A DNA stretch of 64,000 nt, from assembly GCA_049999805.1 (NCBI GenBank), contig JBNGIO010004579.1:27641-91640 (forward strand). The letters run 5' to 3'. This stretch comes from Folioceros fuciformis (Eukaryota > Anthocerotophyta > Anthocerotopsida > Anthocerotales). The notes under the pieces are model-generated. The model made no database searches, was not told where the DNA came from, and saw nothing but the letters and a program-made list of their open reading frames with translations. This document shows positions 51,764 to 63,985 of the stretch, in pieces; positions within the stretch are counted from its first letter, which is position 1; every line of letters starts with the position of its first letter. The position numbers and the translations under genes were made by a program.

Positions 51764-53058
51764 ACACTCGTTAAGAGACTATTATTTTTAAGAAATAAAA
51801 GTCCAAAATTTAATTTCATACATTAGAAAACTCCCATTTCAAAAACTCAACACCAACCACTACACCATTCCCCATTTATATACATACTAATGTTATTGAT
51901 AAGATATATTGATATTAAAAAAATGCATGGGCCTAGAGGAGAGTGGGCCGGTTTATCAACGTAATATGATGTCAGTGTGGAGTGGGCCGGTAGACCGACA
52001 CACACTCTTGAAGAAAATGTTGGAGATCAAGAACCATAGAACATTGACATTATACCTCTAATGAAGGTCTACAATGACAGCAACCTAATTCGGAAAAACT
52101 TGTAGGTCCTGAAACACGACCAAAAAACACTTCGGCATAAAAATGACGAAGTCTTGTTAGACGTTTAGATCAAACTATTCAGTAAAAAATAACATAACTA
52201 AACTAATATATATGTCTACACTGTTATGCAACACATTTTTTCTGCACATTTACGCATCACTGAAAATAAACGCACATAAATGTGGATACATGACATGAAT
52301 TTCAAACGTTCAAATCCGGCAAAGCCCGAAATGGCATAATTCGACCGTTTTGATCGGACGTTATTACATTAATATTGATGTTGTAAGCGGAGATGTGCCC
52401 AGACATCTCGAAAACTTGGGGATCCGACTACCAGAAGTGAGGAGGTCCTCGTCTAGGAATTTAGAGAGTTTGATTAGAGGAGCACCTACTTCTGGTACCC
52501 CCCGCATCCCTGTTCAAACCGTTTCTTTACCTAAGCTAACCTAACTCCTAGATTGGTTAGCAACTAACTTTAGTTCGCTTAATCCCGCTCAGTGTCTAAC
52601 CTCTAGGTCTAACCTTGTTTCCTTCATCTAGCTCTAGCGGCTATGTTCTAGCATGCCCTACGCGTACTCTGCTGCGGCCATTACTCTTATGTCAATAGCC
52701 TCATCTGGACGCAGATCAGGTGTCCAGTCCGTCTCGTTGAGCAGCTCTTCAGCTCATTGGCTCGTGATGACAGCCGGTTGTAGCAGATGTAACACTACCA
52801 TTTGTTTACTATGTAGGATCAACATTTAGCTTTTCCAAATGAACTACATATACGAAATGTTAGCAAGTCCATGACTTCAGTTATACTTCTCTTCATGTAG
52901 ACGGAATTAACATTCGAGGCCGTCAGCATGCTAGCAAGTCGATGCCCTACTATGTTGTGGAGGGTTTAGGGTTTAGCAATTACGGTTTAGAGTTACCCTA
53001 AACCCTTTGGTGTGCAAAAGTGTACCAGGATGCTTTAAACAAGCATTGAGTTCAACTC

Positions 53059-54400
53059 ATGGAGGAGAGGAAAAAACGGAACAAGCATAGATCCGAAGGG
53101 TATACAAAACCATACAAGTATATGTTGTTGTTTATTGATGGCATAGACCAAAAGAATATTACATTGCCGCACATTCTCAGATGGCCAAAGGAATTGAAGG
53201 AGAAAAACAGAACTACGGTACATGTTGTGAGGTGTACGGTGTACAACCACAAATTCACTGAAAAGACATACCTACATTATGTCAATATATGGAACGGGGC
53301 CAATTTAACTATGTGCATTATTCATGATATCATTCACAGATATTCATGATATTCATATGAGGGTCTACTTCCATGGGTTTTATACATCTAGCTGGATAAT
53401 ACTTATCGTGAGAACAAAAACCAGCTACTATTTGGTTATTTGAATATGCTCGTTGGGCTTCAAGTATTTGTAAAAGTGTAGGCTGGATTCCTTTTTGTAG
53501 GCTGTACACATGACCAAGTACACCAAATGTTCTCTAGTTTCTCCAAGCATTTAAGGCACAAAGATTCGAAGACACTACCGCAACTCATTAATTCTGCATG
53601 GCTCATATACTCCGAATCCAGAGATTAAGCACTTGGCTGAAGTTCTAGACTGAGGGTTTGTCTAGCCTGTCATCCAAGGTGATGGTCGAGGGATGTACAA
53701 GGTTGCGGTGAAGAAGCTCAATAATCTTTCAAATCAACCTCAATTTAAAATAAACCGGGAGGAGAAACCAGGCAAGGGGTCTGTCACTGTAATCTAAAGC
53801 AAGCAATACGCAACCTCCCTTCTATGGGAACCCGAGGAGGTCTAGAGTATCTTACGCATGTATGTTCGATATACATTCATTAAACCATTGCAGGCAAAGG
53901 ATAGGAAGGGGCCGGAAGGGCAAATGACTGCGAGGGAATGTATGGGACATGTGAAGAAAGGGTTGTTAAAACTAGCTACATACTTAACTGATGGGGAAAT
54001 CGTGTGGTGGCAAGACTTCTGGCAAGATAAGAGGAAATTGCTGATATTGTGGACGACACTGTAGGTTTGGTACAAACGACCCCCTGGACATGGTACAATA
54101 GATCAAAAGCAGAAAGATTGTTTCAGCCTATGCAGGTACCAGAAGAGGTTATGTTAGAGGAAGCACTTCTACTTGACCTACTAGTGAGGACCATGTACAT
54201 AGGCGCATATCGGAGTAATGGCAGACATGAGGCTGAGATTTCGTAGATGAATAGAGATGTCTTGGACATACAAAAAGGGATGTTCATAATCACACCATGT
54301 GAGGGTGATATACATAATCGAGAGTTTTGGGCAGCAAAAGTTGTGAGCACACATTTGACAGGTGTGGAGCCTTACTTGTTGCTGCATTTTGTTCCACAAT
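53059..54400 (+). pseudogene. Decayed DUF7869-type transposon-derived gene
   Basis: A first open piece (53059-53349) encodes YKYMLLFIDGIDQKNITLPH followed by ILRWPKEL and later GANLTMCII, like the D-G-x-D-Q ... P segment and the NLT segment of DUF7869 proteins. Downstream in interrupted frames come ENKNQLLFGYLNMLVGLQVF (about 53410) and VGCTHDQVHQMFSSFSKHLR (about 53500), which match the ENKN and GHTH-DQ-FS blocks of the same domain. Further pieces (MTARECMGHVKKGLLKLATY at about 53925) continue to ~54250. Stops and frame changes separate the blocks, so it is not functional. DUF7869 proteins are common in plant and animal repeat elements and are thought to be transposase-like. The family is assigned from memory. 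Confidence 0.65.
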
Positions 54401-55806
54401 CATGAGATCTTCCACCTAATGTAGAATCTTAGCTTCCTCCAATTACGTCCTCCACATGAACTCTCTCAAAGCATGCATCTTGAGTGCATCTTGAGTGCTC
54501 ATAGCTTGAGATGGTTTCCACATCAACTCTTTAAAAGCACGCATCGTGAGTGCTCATAACTTGAGATCGTTTCCACATGAACTCTCTCAAAGCACACATC
54601 TTGATTGCTCACATCTTGATTGCTCACAGCTTGAGCTTTTCTTCAAAGGAACTCTCTCAAAGCACGCATCTTGAGTGCTCACAAATTAAGCTCTTTGAAT
54701 TAGCACATAAAGCTAATTGACACCTAGTCCCCATCTTGCTAGGTTCACATAGGGGTTTTCTCTGAGGTAAATATTAATAATTATAAATATTAATTATAAT
54801 TATGTGTTTGCGTTTAGATGCATGCAAATATAGTAATTAGTGAATAATTAAGTTATGCTTATAAGTGGTACTAATGATAATTATAATTATTAGAAAATAT
54901 AATATAATATAAAGTCGATAGACACACCTAATGAATGTGGTATGGTGTGAATATGGTTAACTAATGAACCATGCATTAGTACGATATTTAACGATACAAC
55001 ACAACACCTTTTTCATAGGCCATCAAAATATGGAAGTCCCCCTCCCCCAATCGTTCCATGGTCACTTGAAGTTGGAGAACTTGTTGTAGTCCTAAAAATG
55101 GTGAGATCAATGATCTTATTCAATGAGATAAGTATTAAAAATGTTATGTTGACATTGTTTACCACATTGCTCCTTTAGAGAAACCAACGTGGTATGTTTG
55201 GCTTCCCATGTACTATCTGTGTCTCTACATCAAAGTCAGCACAACATCGAAGTCAACACAATATGCGAGCTCAACATATTGGTGGAGTCTCTTCCATTGG
55301 AACTCCTTAATTCTCCAAGGGAGATTTGGATACCCCACATATATTAAGACGGCTTGAGACTTTCTACATAGCAAAAGATCCTTAGATTCTTCCCCCATAG
55401 TGTTGTCAAGTCTTAACCATTGATGAACTCGACTCCATGCACTAAGTACTAGTCTACATTATTCAGGACTAAACAGCAAGAATCAAGAATATGCAAATGA
55501 GCAGCAAGCATTGATACGTCTGTACAATGTATCTATGTGTCTCTACGTATTTTTCCCGAGACACGGTGGAAGTTTCTTCCTTTGCTTGTCGTGCATGCCC
55601 TGAGAGGACGCCCACTTATTCAAAAATCGAGGGATATTGTAAGCCTCAAGTAAAGGCTTCCTATGCCGGCCAACGTTGTTGACCAGGCTCGTCAAATGGA
55701 ACCAGCGAATCCAACGAAATGCTATCCGAGAATCTAGACAGCCTTCACCAATTAAGCACGGCGCATGAAACTCAAAACACCCGCACCCAGTCGCATAACG
55801 GGATGC
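54400..55806. other. AT-rich intergenic region next to SPINDLY, no recognised gene
   Basis: Apart from the tandem repeat at its start, only AT-rich sequence was seen. It includes the 3' flank of SPINDLY at the right end. Confidence 0.5.
54455..54695. repeat. ~60-bp tandem repeat, 4 copies
   Basis: Units contain gaactctctcaaagcacgca then tcttgagtgctca and tttccacat. Copies start near 54460, 54522, 54580 and 54650, with substitutions and a small internal duplication (tcttgattgctca). Confidence 0.75.
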
Positions 55807-58800
55807 CTAGGCAAAGTTGGAAGCGTTCCGCTTTGCGGATTTATGGCGGACATCTCCTGTACTGTTGCCATCAACAAGAGGCAGTGACGAGGTAGGTGCC
55901 GAAGGTGGTCCAGCGAATGCACTTATTGCATTTGTGGCAGCCTCAGAAGATGCACCACCACCACCTGCCAAATTTGCGACCTGCGAAGGTTCCTCAGCCG
56001 ACTCCACATCTTTGCGCCTTGACTCTACTAGCCCATCTCCATCACAATAGCGACGCCATAAATTTCGATAAGCAGCTTCGAGTCCGCGAACAAAATTGGG
56101 ACCATTGCAGAGTTGTGACTTCAACATCCGCTCCCTTAGATTATTTCTCAGAGCTGCAAGCACTGGAAAGTCTGAAGCAAGCTCAATGGCTTTATGGACA
56201 TACTCATCTTCTGTCCGCGCAACCAGCTTTTCCAAACCTATCAGACACGGAAGGATTCACCATGTCAGTGCCGCACGACATGACAATGCAAGTGGATGGT
56301 GAACCCGGGATGACAGGTACGTACCAACTTGGTGAAGAAGGGTAACGCCCACGTTGTGGGCATGTACTAGCCCAGACATCGTTACACAAGGTACACCCAT
56401 GTAGAGGGACTCACAGGTTGTAGTAGTTCCGGCATAAGGAAAGGTATCCAGGCTGCCAGAACATCGGATATGGTAAATGGAAAGCCTTTCAAAGGTCAGG
56501 TGCAAAAATTCTCAACGCGATGCATACCTTATGTCCATCAATGAATAGGCTTGCATGTGATCATGGTTGAGAAGGATCAACGGCAATAGATCAATTCGAA
56601 GAGGCTCCACTCCCAACTCCTCCAGCTTAGCTAAAAATCTCTCCCTGACACTCTCAGAACAAAAAGGCTTGCACTTTACCACCAGCCTCGAGGTTGGTAT
56701 GGCACATAGTATTCTGGCCCATACACGAAGCACTCGGACTGTAATCTGAAGCACCGTATCCCACAAACATTAGCCATGCGCAGGCGGACGCTCCACAACA
56801 TCATCAAAAACAAGCTACCCAAAACGTGGCACCTTCGCAAGGTTGTTGAAACTCCCAAATGTAATAAAACCATTGGCCATGGCTGGAGTTTGGACAACAG
56901 GTCCAGTCTCAGGCGATGCTGTGTAACAGAGGAAGCAGCCCGGCAGCCTCACGAGCTCCTCCACATGCCTGAGACAGTGTCAGACAAATTATGCGTTTCT
57001 GCCCGTCTTCGAAACTAATGTCAGCTTATGTTCTTCTAAATCCGCTATGTTATGAACTTACCTTTGCCTAGTGTTTGGAGGATCTGCAAGCGCATCAGTG
57101 AACCGATAATCTATTGTGGGCAGACCAGTTGTGTTTGGGTATCCAATCCAAGTTGCCTGCATCATTAGGCGAAAAAATTATCCAGGTGTCCACAACTTAC
57201 CCAGCATGGTCGAAGAAATCACAAGCAAATCAATCCCGCGACTGCAGGGAAAAATTCCAGCAATACCTGGACTGGAGCAGGCCGGCAGGCCATCACACCT
57301 AATCTGTTATTTGCTGTGTGACCAGTGAGCTCAACCAGAATATCCACCTTATCTTCTCGTACCATATTTGCAACCTTCTTTTCATCGATGCCATAGATGT
57401 CCCTCCAAACACCACCCTTCTTCAAAACCGTATCCTTGAACCTGCTCGTTTTGGCATCTTCCTGAAGAAGTGGTGCACACACAACACGGCTTAGCGTGAT
57501 GCCTGCAAGCCACGGTTGCAGGGAAAGGAGAGCTTTAATTGCATGAGACTGAACTTGAAATGCCATTACCTTCACAACGGCGGAGTACACAACCACCCGG
57601 TAGTTCTTACTGTCATGATGAACCAGGGGTGCCTCAATGAAATATGACACAGAGTGCGTGAAATAGTCTGGCGATATATAACCAACAACCAGGGGCCTAT
57701 CAACATCCTTTAAATTTTCCCAAGAAGTATATGCAGGGTAGAGTCCACAAAATCGTTTTCCCCAATCTCTGCAAACAAGACCCTGCCGTCAGCTACAAAC
57801 TAACTAATAGGTGACATCATAATCCACCATCCAGCAGGCTCGGATGTTACCGATGAGCATTGAATAACTTGTCATCCTCCCCCTCATAAATGTAGTTCAT
57901 GGCAAGCAATCGGTTCTGCACACAAAGCGTGCACCAGAAAGTGTTACTAATAAAGAAGGCAGACAGAGAAGAGCAACCTGAAGTACACAGAAGGATCCAC
58001 TCGCACCTGCCCAGCATTGCGAGAATCAGGATCAATTTGCAAGCACCGCTCATAGGCGTCAATAGCTAGCGGAATATTTCCAGCATCTCTGTGCAAGACG
58101 CCTGCGAAGACTGCGTAAGTAACAACAGCTAACAGCCTTCCAAATTTATCACTGACAGCAACAACAGCCCAATTCTTAAGAAAAGCAAGAGCCATCACCT
58201 AAATTGTTGTAGGCTTCTGCATAGGAAGAGTTTGCAATTATAGCCTTTTCAATCATGCTTGCTGCTGAATCCATTTTCCCCTAAACAGGAAAATTGAGTT
58301 GTCCATTTAACTGTCCTATCTGTCTGTGAAGGCAGGATGGCTCTACAAAGAAAAATTGTGGGAAGCCGATAGATCAGAAACCCTAGGACCTGTGTTACCT
58401 GGACTGTGTAAACCACACCAAGATTGTTCAGTGACTGGGAGAAGTTGGGCTTTATCGACAACGCCATCTGCAACAAAAGCAGCCAGTAAGAAGGACCACT
58501 TCATGGGGGAGCCACAGGAGTCCTGCTCAAGAAATGCAGTAAAACAGACAGTTCATTCCCGCGCTGAATGAGATCACCTTGGGAGGGATAGCAGGTCTTA
58601 AAATAAAGCTAAAGTCAGCATTCATGCAAAGGAAGGACTGACCTCATTGAAGAGCATCCTACTAACAAGGTGATCAATCAAGAAACATAGATAAACTGCC
58701 ATACAAGCCACCACCAACCTGGTAACACTCAACAGCTTTGTCAAGATTATCTCTGTCTTTGTATATGACGCCTAGATTGTTGCAAGCTTCTGCACAATGT

Positions 58801-60693
58801 GGATTGAAATGTAGTGCGAGCTCATACATGACTACTGCCTGAAGGAACAATACTATAGTGTCAGGACAAACAAAAGGGACGCAATTGCAATCAAAGGACC
58901 TAGTAACCCTATGAGTATCTAAATTTCGAGCTTATTTAGTAAAACATAAAATTTACCTTGTCAAACTTGAGCATTTCTCCATACGCAACACCTAGGTTGT
59001 ACATTGCATCTGCATAGTGCCAGTTGTAAAGAAGAGCTTTCTTGTAAAACGCCACCCCTCGATGAATGTCGCCCTCCAGTTTAACCTGAATGAAAATGAA
59101 TCCACACAAAGATAACCGCAAACCCGCCTTCAAAAACCCTGTCTTTTGAGACCAAGATAACCATTTGACATACCCACGAACCCATGTCGGCATGTAGCAA
59201 ATATCAGAGAAAAGAAAGAGGGACGCAAGAGTTTGCACACACCTTAGTGCCAAGATCAGTAAGGGCAATTGCCATATTGTTTTTGGCGATATCAAAGTTC
59301 GGAGACACAGCCAAACACCTGCTAAAACAGAAAGGAAACCAAAAGCCCATTAACTGCCAAGATCTGACAAACCTTACATATCCAAGTTGCTTCCAAAAAA
59401 ATACCACGAATGAAAGAATCATCTTTTCACCGCACCTCTCATAGCATGCAATAGCTGATTCTAGATCTCCTCGATTCTTGTAAATGACACCCATGTTGCA
59501 GTAGGCTTCAGCATACATGGGCCTATTAGCAGCTGCTTTTTCATAGCAACTAAGAGCCATATCATACTGCATCATCTCCGAGTAGACAACTCCCAGATTG
59601 TAATAAGCTGGCTGCGAAGGAAAGAACAGTAAAGATTCCCACCCGTTTCCTCAGTCAGGTCTATGCATAACTTGGACCAGCATCAGGAGAAGATCCAGCT
59701 CTGGAAACTTTGTTCTGAGCAGTGTGCAAATAGAGCACAGCCTACACATTGGAACCAGCTAGAATCACAATGCAAATCAATCAGCGTCCATGGATGAAGA
59801 CAGAGCTATTCACATTAAGGGCACATATGCTTTCTCCCAACAGGAGGATCGTAGTGTGAACACATACCGCATAGTGACTATCTGCCTTGAGGGCATCATA
59901 ATATTTTTGCAGGCCGTCTTGCACATTGCCAGACAGCTTCAAACTTGTGCCTAGATCCGTGAGAACGATGGCAAGGTTTTCCGAGGCCGGCTTATAACTG
60001 GCATCTGCAATAAGAGCCTTATGGTATGCCTGCATCCAGTGAGGGTTGCGTCCATCAGCGTCTGGCAAGCAACGTACTCACACCTGATATCCACAGAGAG
60101 ACTCCAGCAAGAATCGCTCGTGTCATGGAAACTACATCCCGGCCCGCCATGTGCAAAGCATAATCCACATGCAGTAAAAACAGTGAGAAGCGTAAGTAAC
60201 AGCATACCTCAGCAGCTTGCACAAGATGACCCTCCTCCTTGTACAGAATGCCACAGTGTGTGAGAGCACAGGCATTCTTTGGATCCAGACTCAGGGCATC
60301 GGTAAAGCTGTCGAAAGCTTGCCTTGATGACCCCTGCATCTGAAGGCAGATTCCTTTGCCCACGTGGGCTTCCACATTTCTGGGATCCACCTCAAGTACG
60401 CTCTCATACAGGTTTAGGGCATCCACAAATTTGTTGCGAGTGCGCAGAATAGCTGCAAAGGAAAGTGCATCTTTACCCCCAATTCTGCGTGCAGAAGTTG
60501 TTGGCACAAGAGTGCTGCTGCTGACGGGCAAGCTCATGCTGCATTCTGGAGCAATCGCAGCCGAAGAGGGCCTTCTTTTCATTCTCTGACTCTCGGTCGA
60601 AGATTCCCTCTCTCTACTGGTGCCGTTAGGTGCCGGAGTCGGTGCCGGGGGATGAACAATCTGAGATTCTGGCCATGCCATCATATGCCCCAT
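55807..60693 (-). CDS. SPY: SPINDLY-type protein O-fucosyltransferase (TPR + GT41), 17 exons
   Basis: Exons from the start: 60693-60208, 60029-59868, 59611-59436, 59318-59243, 59085-58957, 58838-58719, 58467-58399, 58280-58199, 58101-58007, 57915-57851, 57768-57570, 57461-57267, 57156-57062, 56968-56833, 56745-56528, 56452-56325, 56237-55807. The phases give a continuous frame of 953 residues (Arabidopsis SPY 914). The start is the first ATG. TPR repeats include FVDALNLYESVLEVDPRNVE, NMGVIYKNRGDLESAIACYE, NLGVAYGEMLKF and DAGNIPLAIDAYERCLQIDP. The GT41 half has VVGYISPDYFTHSVSYFIEA, GVWRDIYGIDEKKVANMVRE, LVELTGHTANNRLG, WIGYPNTTGLPTIDYR, FGSFNNLAK, VVKCKPFCSESVRERF, LLPLILLNHDHMQAYSLMDI, YAGTTTTCESLYMG and VHAHNVGV. 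SPY fucosylates nuclear and cytosolic proteins, including DELLA gibberellin repressors and clock proteins. The acidic, Gly/Ala-rich tail (~60 residues) is poorly conserved. Confidence 0.96.
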
Positions 60694-62350
60694 GGGCGTC
60701 TTCAAAAATGTTCCTCATCCTGGACAGACATGGCAACGATCGCAGCAGTGCCTAGACACAACGAGCTGATGCCTGCTTGCTGTCCAAGACCGTTTCACTG
60801 TCCCACTCGTAGTCAGCTAACAACCAGCTGGGCCCGAAGCTTGCTTGACTCGCGGACGAGATGATAATTCGCCCCACCCGGGACAACCAGCTAATCCAGC
60901 CGACTACCTGTGCGAGGTGCGTGTGGAGTGATATAGTAGGCAGGTCCAACTTGAAAAGGTGTGGTGGAGAGGCATGATGTGTGATCGGATTGAGACGAGA
61001 CAAGCTTGGCAGGCTGGTTGGCGCAAGAACGACGCCGTCCCGCAGCCGAAGTTGTGGAGAATCATATCAAGCCCTGACCTAGGACATGAGGGCGAGGGCC
61101 TGCATCCCGAGCTGGCATAATTTTATAAGCTTTATTCAACCGGATGAAAGTGCGAACACTCATCGTTGTCAGCATCTCTCTATTTTGTCTCATCCTCCAT
61201 ATTGAACAATCGGCCCTGTGGAACATGTGAAAGCAGGTGGCAATACGACCTCACATGCTAGTGGCGTTCTAATTTCAGTGTGAATGAGGTTCTTCCTCGA
61301 GGCCTTTCGCAAATCTCTCCCCTAGTACATGGTGTGAACAACGTGTTTCTCTGGCTCGGCGAAGATATCGTATCTTCTTCTTGTTCTGGCCTCCATAGCC
61401 ATGGCCTTGAAGCTCGGCGGGAAACTATCGATTGTGCGGCACGTGTTCTCGCCACAGTCCAGTCGTCCCTCCCTTCCCTCTCTCCAAACGAGCGGAAGCA
61501 TGCGAGCGCGGGTAGCTTGGTATGAGGTTCTTTCCTCCGGTGATTCGGATTACAAGGACGTGGAATTCTCATCTCGATCTTTGTCCCAAGAACAACAGCT
61601 CTACGGCAGCGTTTCATGTCTAGGTGTTCGAGAATTGTCACAACTGTGAGCAATCCATCTCCTTCCTGAGTCAGGGTTAACCGACGGCTGTCCACGGGAG
61701 CAGGACACGAGCACGAGCAAGATCGTGCTCCACAATTCAGGTGTCTAGACGCAGATCATAGCTTGACGAAGAATCTGAGCGAACCACCGCACGCATTCGG
61801 AATCATCTTCCAGCCAATGAAAAGCCGTCAGCTAAAGGCGAAAAGAAATTTTCGACGTCACACATGAGTGACAGAGCAGCCCACGGTGTGTAGAACGGGA
61901 AACAGTTACCTTTTTGAGAGGCTGGGGAGTCACATTTTCGAGATAGCGACGGCTAGTGGACGGGTGAAATCAGGCAGGTGCTGAACATAGATCCGCCAGG
62001 TGTTGGAGTGCGTAGGAGCTGATTCCGTCATACGCGGAGATTTGTCCACCGGGGATTGAGGGTGTTAGTGACTGAACCCTGAACGCGATCCCCGTACCGT
62101 CCACAGGAGCGACGCATGATTTTCATGCTGAACGAACACGCGGCAACCTAGTCTTGCAATAACGAAGGGCCACTACCCCTAGGTTCAATGAGACTGTGCC
62201 TTCATGTTTGAAGTACTGTCCTACTTGTGCGTGGGAAGCAATTGTCACTCTTGGCAGAGAATGTTGAATCAATTACGGTAGGCATATGTTACACAGCTAT
62301 GAACAAACAAATCCAAACTCTCACGAAACAATCCAGACCCATGAGAGCAG
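60694..62350. other. Intergenic region between SPINDLY and the carrier gene, no recognised gene
   Basis: It holds the SPINDLY promoter and leader and the carrier 3' flank. The longest frame (minus, 61258-61695) has biased Arg/Thr composition and no domain, so it is not called. Confidence 0.5.
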
Positions 62351-63928
62351 CTAGAGTCTCTTCTGCACCCAGGTAGATATCTCCTCAAACAGGGTCCTGC
62401 ACACGGTAGAACGCCATCTTCGTTAGAGGCCAAAAATGCTAGCAGACACTGTGGCATGCACCACAGTCCTAGAAGGGAATGAGAGTCGTACCAGACCAAA
62501 GCTTGATTCAAGGCACGCCTTCCAACCCTCGGCAAAATACCAGTGTATAATCCCCTGAACCCTCGTTCCTGCATAACGTGATTGGTATTCCACCTGCTCA
62601 ACACTAGACCGTAAAACGATGAAGTAACCGGAGGTGCAACCAACCTACCTGAACAATGATGCGCACAGTCGACAAAATACCAGTATTATGCCGAGGGTCG
62701 AGTTGAAGCCTAGTACGAATCTGCCAACCAACATTCTCGCAAATATAAAAACATTCTCGCAGTTGCCCCACGCGTGCTTTAATAAGCATGGCCTTGTGGT
62801 TGAGAAGATACCACGTCGGGAGGGTGTGTAAGGAGGGTTGCCCCAGCACCAGCGACAGCACCTGTGATCACGAAGCATCCTATCAGAGAAGGGAGATAAA
62901 CTGTTCACACAGTGTCAAGGCCATCTGAAGGTCACACCAAATCCTGCGTCACTCCCACGGAAATGTGCTGCAGCTCACCTGAGAAAAAATTGACGTAGCC
63001 CGGTGCTGTCTGTGGTTGCAGCTCTGAACACAAGAGACACACAGTCCACAACAATTCAGGTTACCCCAAGTCAGGGACCAACAGATAGCGCTAGGAATGA
63101 CAACATAGCCAAAAAAACACACCTCGTAGTGAATGCTGCAATCGGTTGTACATCAGCAAGTACAGTCCAGAATAAGGGGCATCTCGAGCAAGGGTTGCAA
63201 GCATCCCACTATACAGACCTGTTGCAAGCTTCAACCGTAAGGGCCAGGAGAGTATATAAAGAATCCCGGAAGAGCTAGCCGACATTGAGCATTGATTGAA
63301 TCACCTGCCACGCCTTCCGTTCGCGCAATCGAAGCTAAACCCGCGGCCGTGCTAGTGTACCGTAGACTGGACGCTGTCATACTGCATTGAACCTATCTAC
63401 AACAAACTCGTGACAGTAACGAGCCTGGCGCTGCAGCATCATCCATGCAATATCGGCCGAAACCGACATCAACAAACTACACACCTCCATACGCGTCTTC
63501 ACGACCGTGATAGGGCAGCAAACCACAGACGCAAAGGCACGGGTAAGCGCGCCGGCACCGAAGGCCACAGAATCCGAAACCTTCTCGTTCACGGACGAAC
63601 CCGGACTCGGCGCCAGCGCACTGACGATGGTGCCAAGCACGCCGAAGTACAGTCCGGCACCCAAACCGACGCGCACGCAGGCCGGGCCTGTGCCACGCCA
63701 CAACCCTGCCATGCCTTCCCTTCTCACCACGGAGCTCACCACATCCCGGATGCCCTGCCGTTGCCCTCCCGCGGGCTGTACCGCCTGCAGGTGCGTCTTC
63801 ACCACATCCAACGGCTGCAACACCACAGTGGTCGCCACTCCCGCCACCGCTCCCGCCACAAATTTGGCAGCTCTGCTCTTGCTTTTCTTCTCATCACTCC
63901 CTCCCGCTGCTGCCGCACTTTCCGCCAT
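62351..63928 (-). CDS. SLC25A38/Hem25-type mitochondrial carrier, 8 exons
   Basis: Exons: 63928-63483, 63381-63305, 63218-63123, 63023-62979, 62861-62812, 62720-62649, 62568-62492, 62396-62351. All phases join, giving 302 residues, the usual carrier length. Three carrier repeats are visible with their P-x-D/E-x-x-K/R signatures: VVLQPLDVVKTHLQ (~37-50), VVCCPITVVKTRMEV (~135-149) and LTHPPDVIRTRLQLD. Also seen are GLWRGTGPACVRVGLGAGLYF, GLYSGMLATLARDAPYSGLY and GLYTGILPRVGRRALNQALV, ending WTLFEEISTWVQKRL. The RDAPYSGLY and RRALNQALVW strings point to the SLC25A38 group. Those inner-membrane carriers import glycine for the first step of haem synthesis in animals and yeast. In plants, which make haem precursors from glutamate in plastids, the role is less clear. 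Exon 2 (77 bp) is the least certain. Confidence 0.9.
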
Positions 63929-63979
63929 GGCCGCTGGTGTGACGTCGGTCTCCTCCTCGCCATGAGAAGTCTCATACAG

Positions 63980-63985
63980 TATATA
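63980..63985 (-). promoter_or_regulatory. TATA box of the carrier gene
   Basis: On the minus strand the sequence cctatatactg lies about 52 bp upstream of the ATG. This fits a TATA element with a short leader. Confidence 0.45.

Larger units (their letters stand above)
49804..53058. other. Intergenic region, GC-rich near the ADC promoter then AT-rich
   Basis: The first ~1 kb should contain the ADC promoter and leader. From about 51.5 kb the sequence is AT-rich with dispersed hairpin motifs and a telomere-like stretch (gggtttagggtttag) near 52966. No coding sequence is supported. Confidence 0.5.

Noticed and set aside
61258-61695. Minus-strand frame of 145 codons
   Set aside because: Biased Arg/Thr content, no recognisable motif and a matching-length frame on the other strand. 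Not supported.
62681-62720. Donor site (act g|gtattt) that would end carrier exon 6 at 62681
   Set aside because: Reading on gives GILSTVRIIVQ, which matches the carrier family, and a proper donor (cag|gtaggt) follows at 62649/62648.
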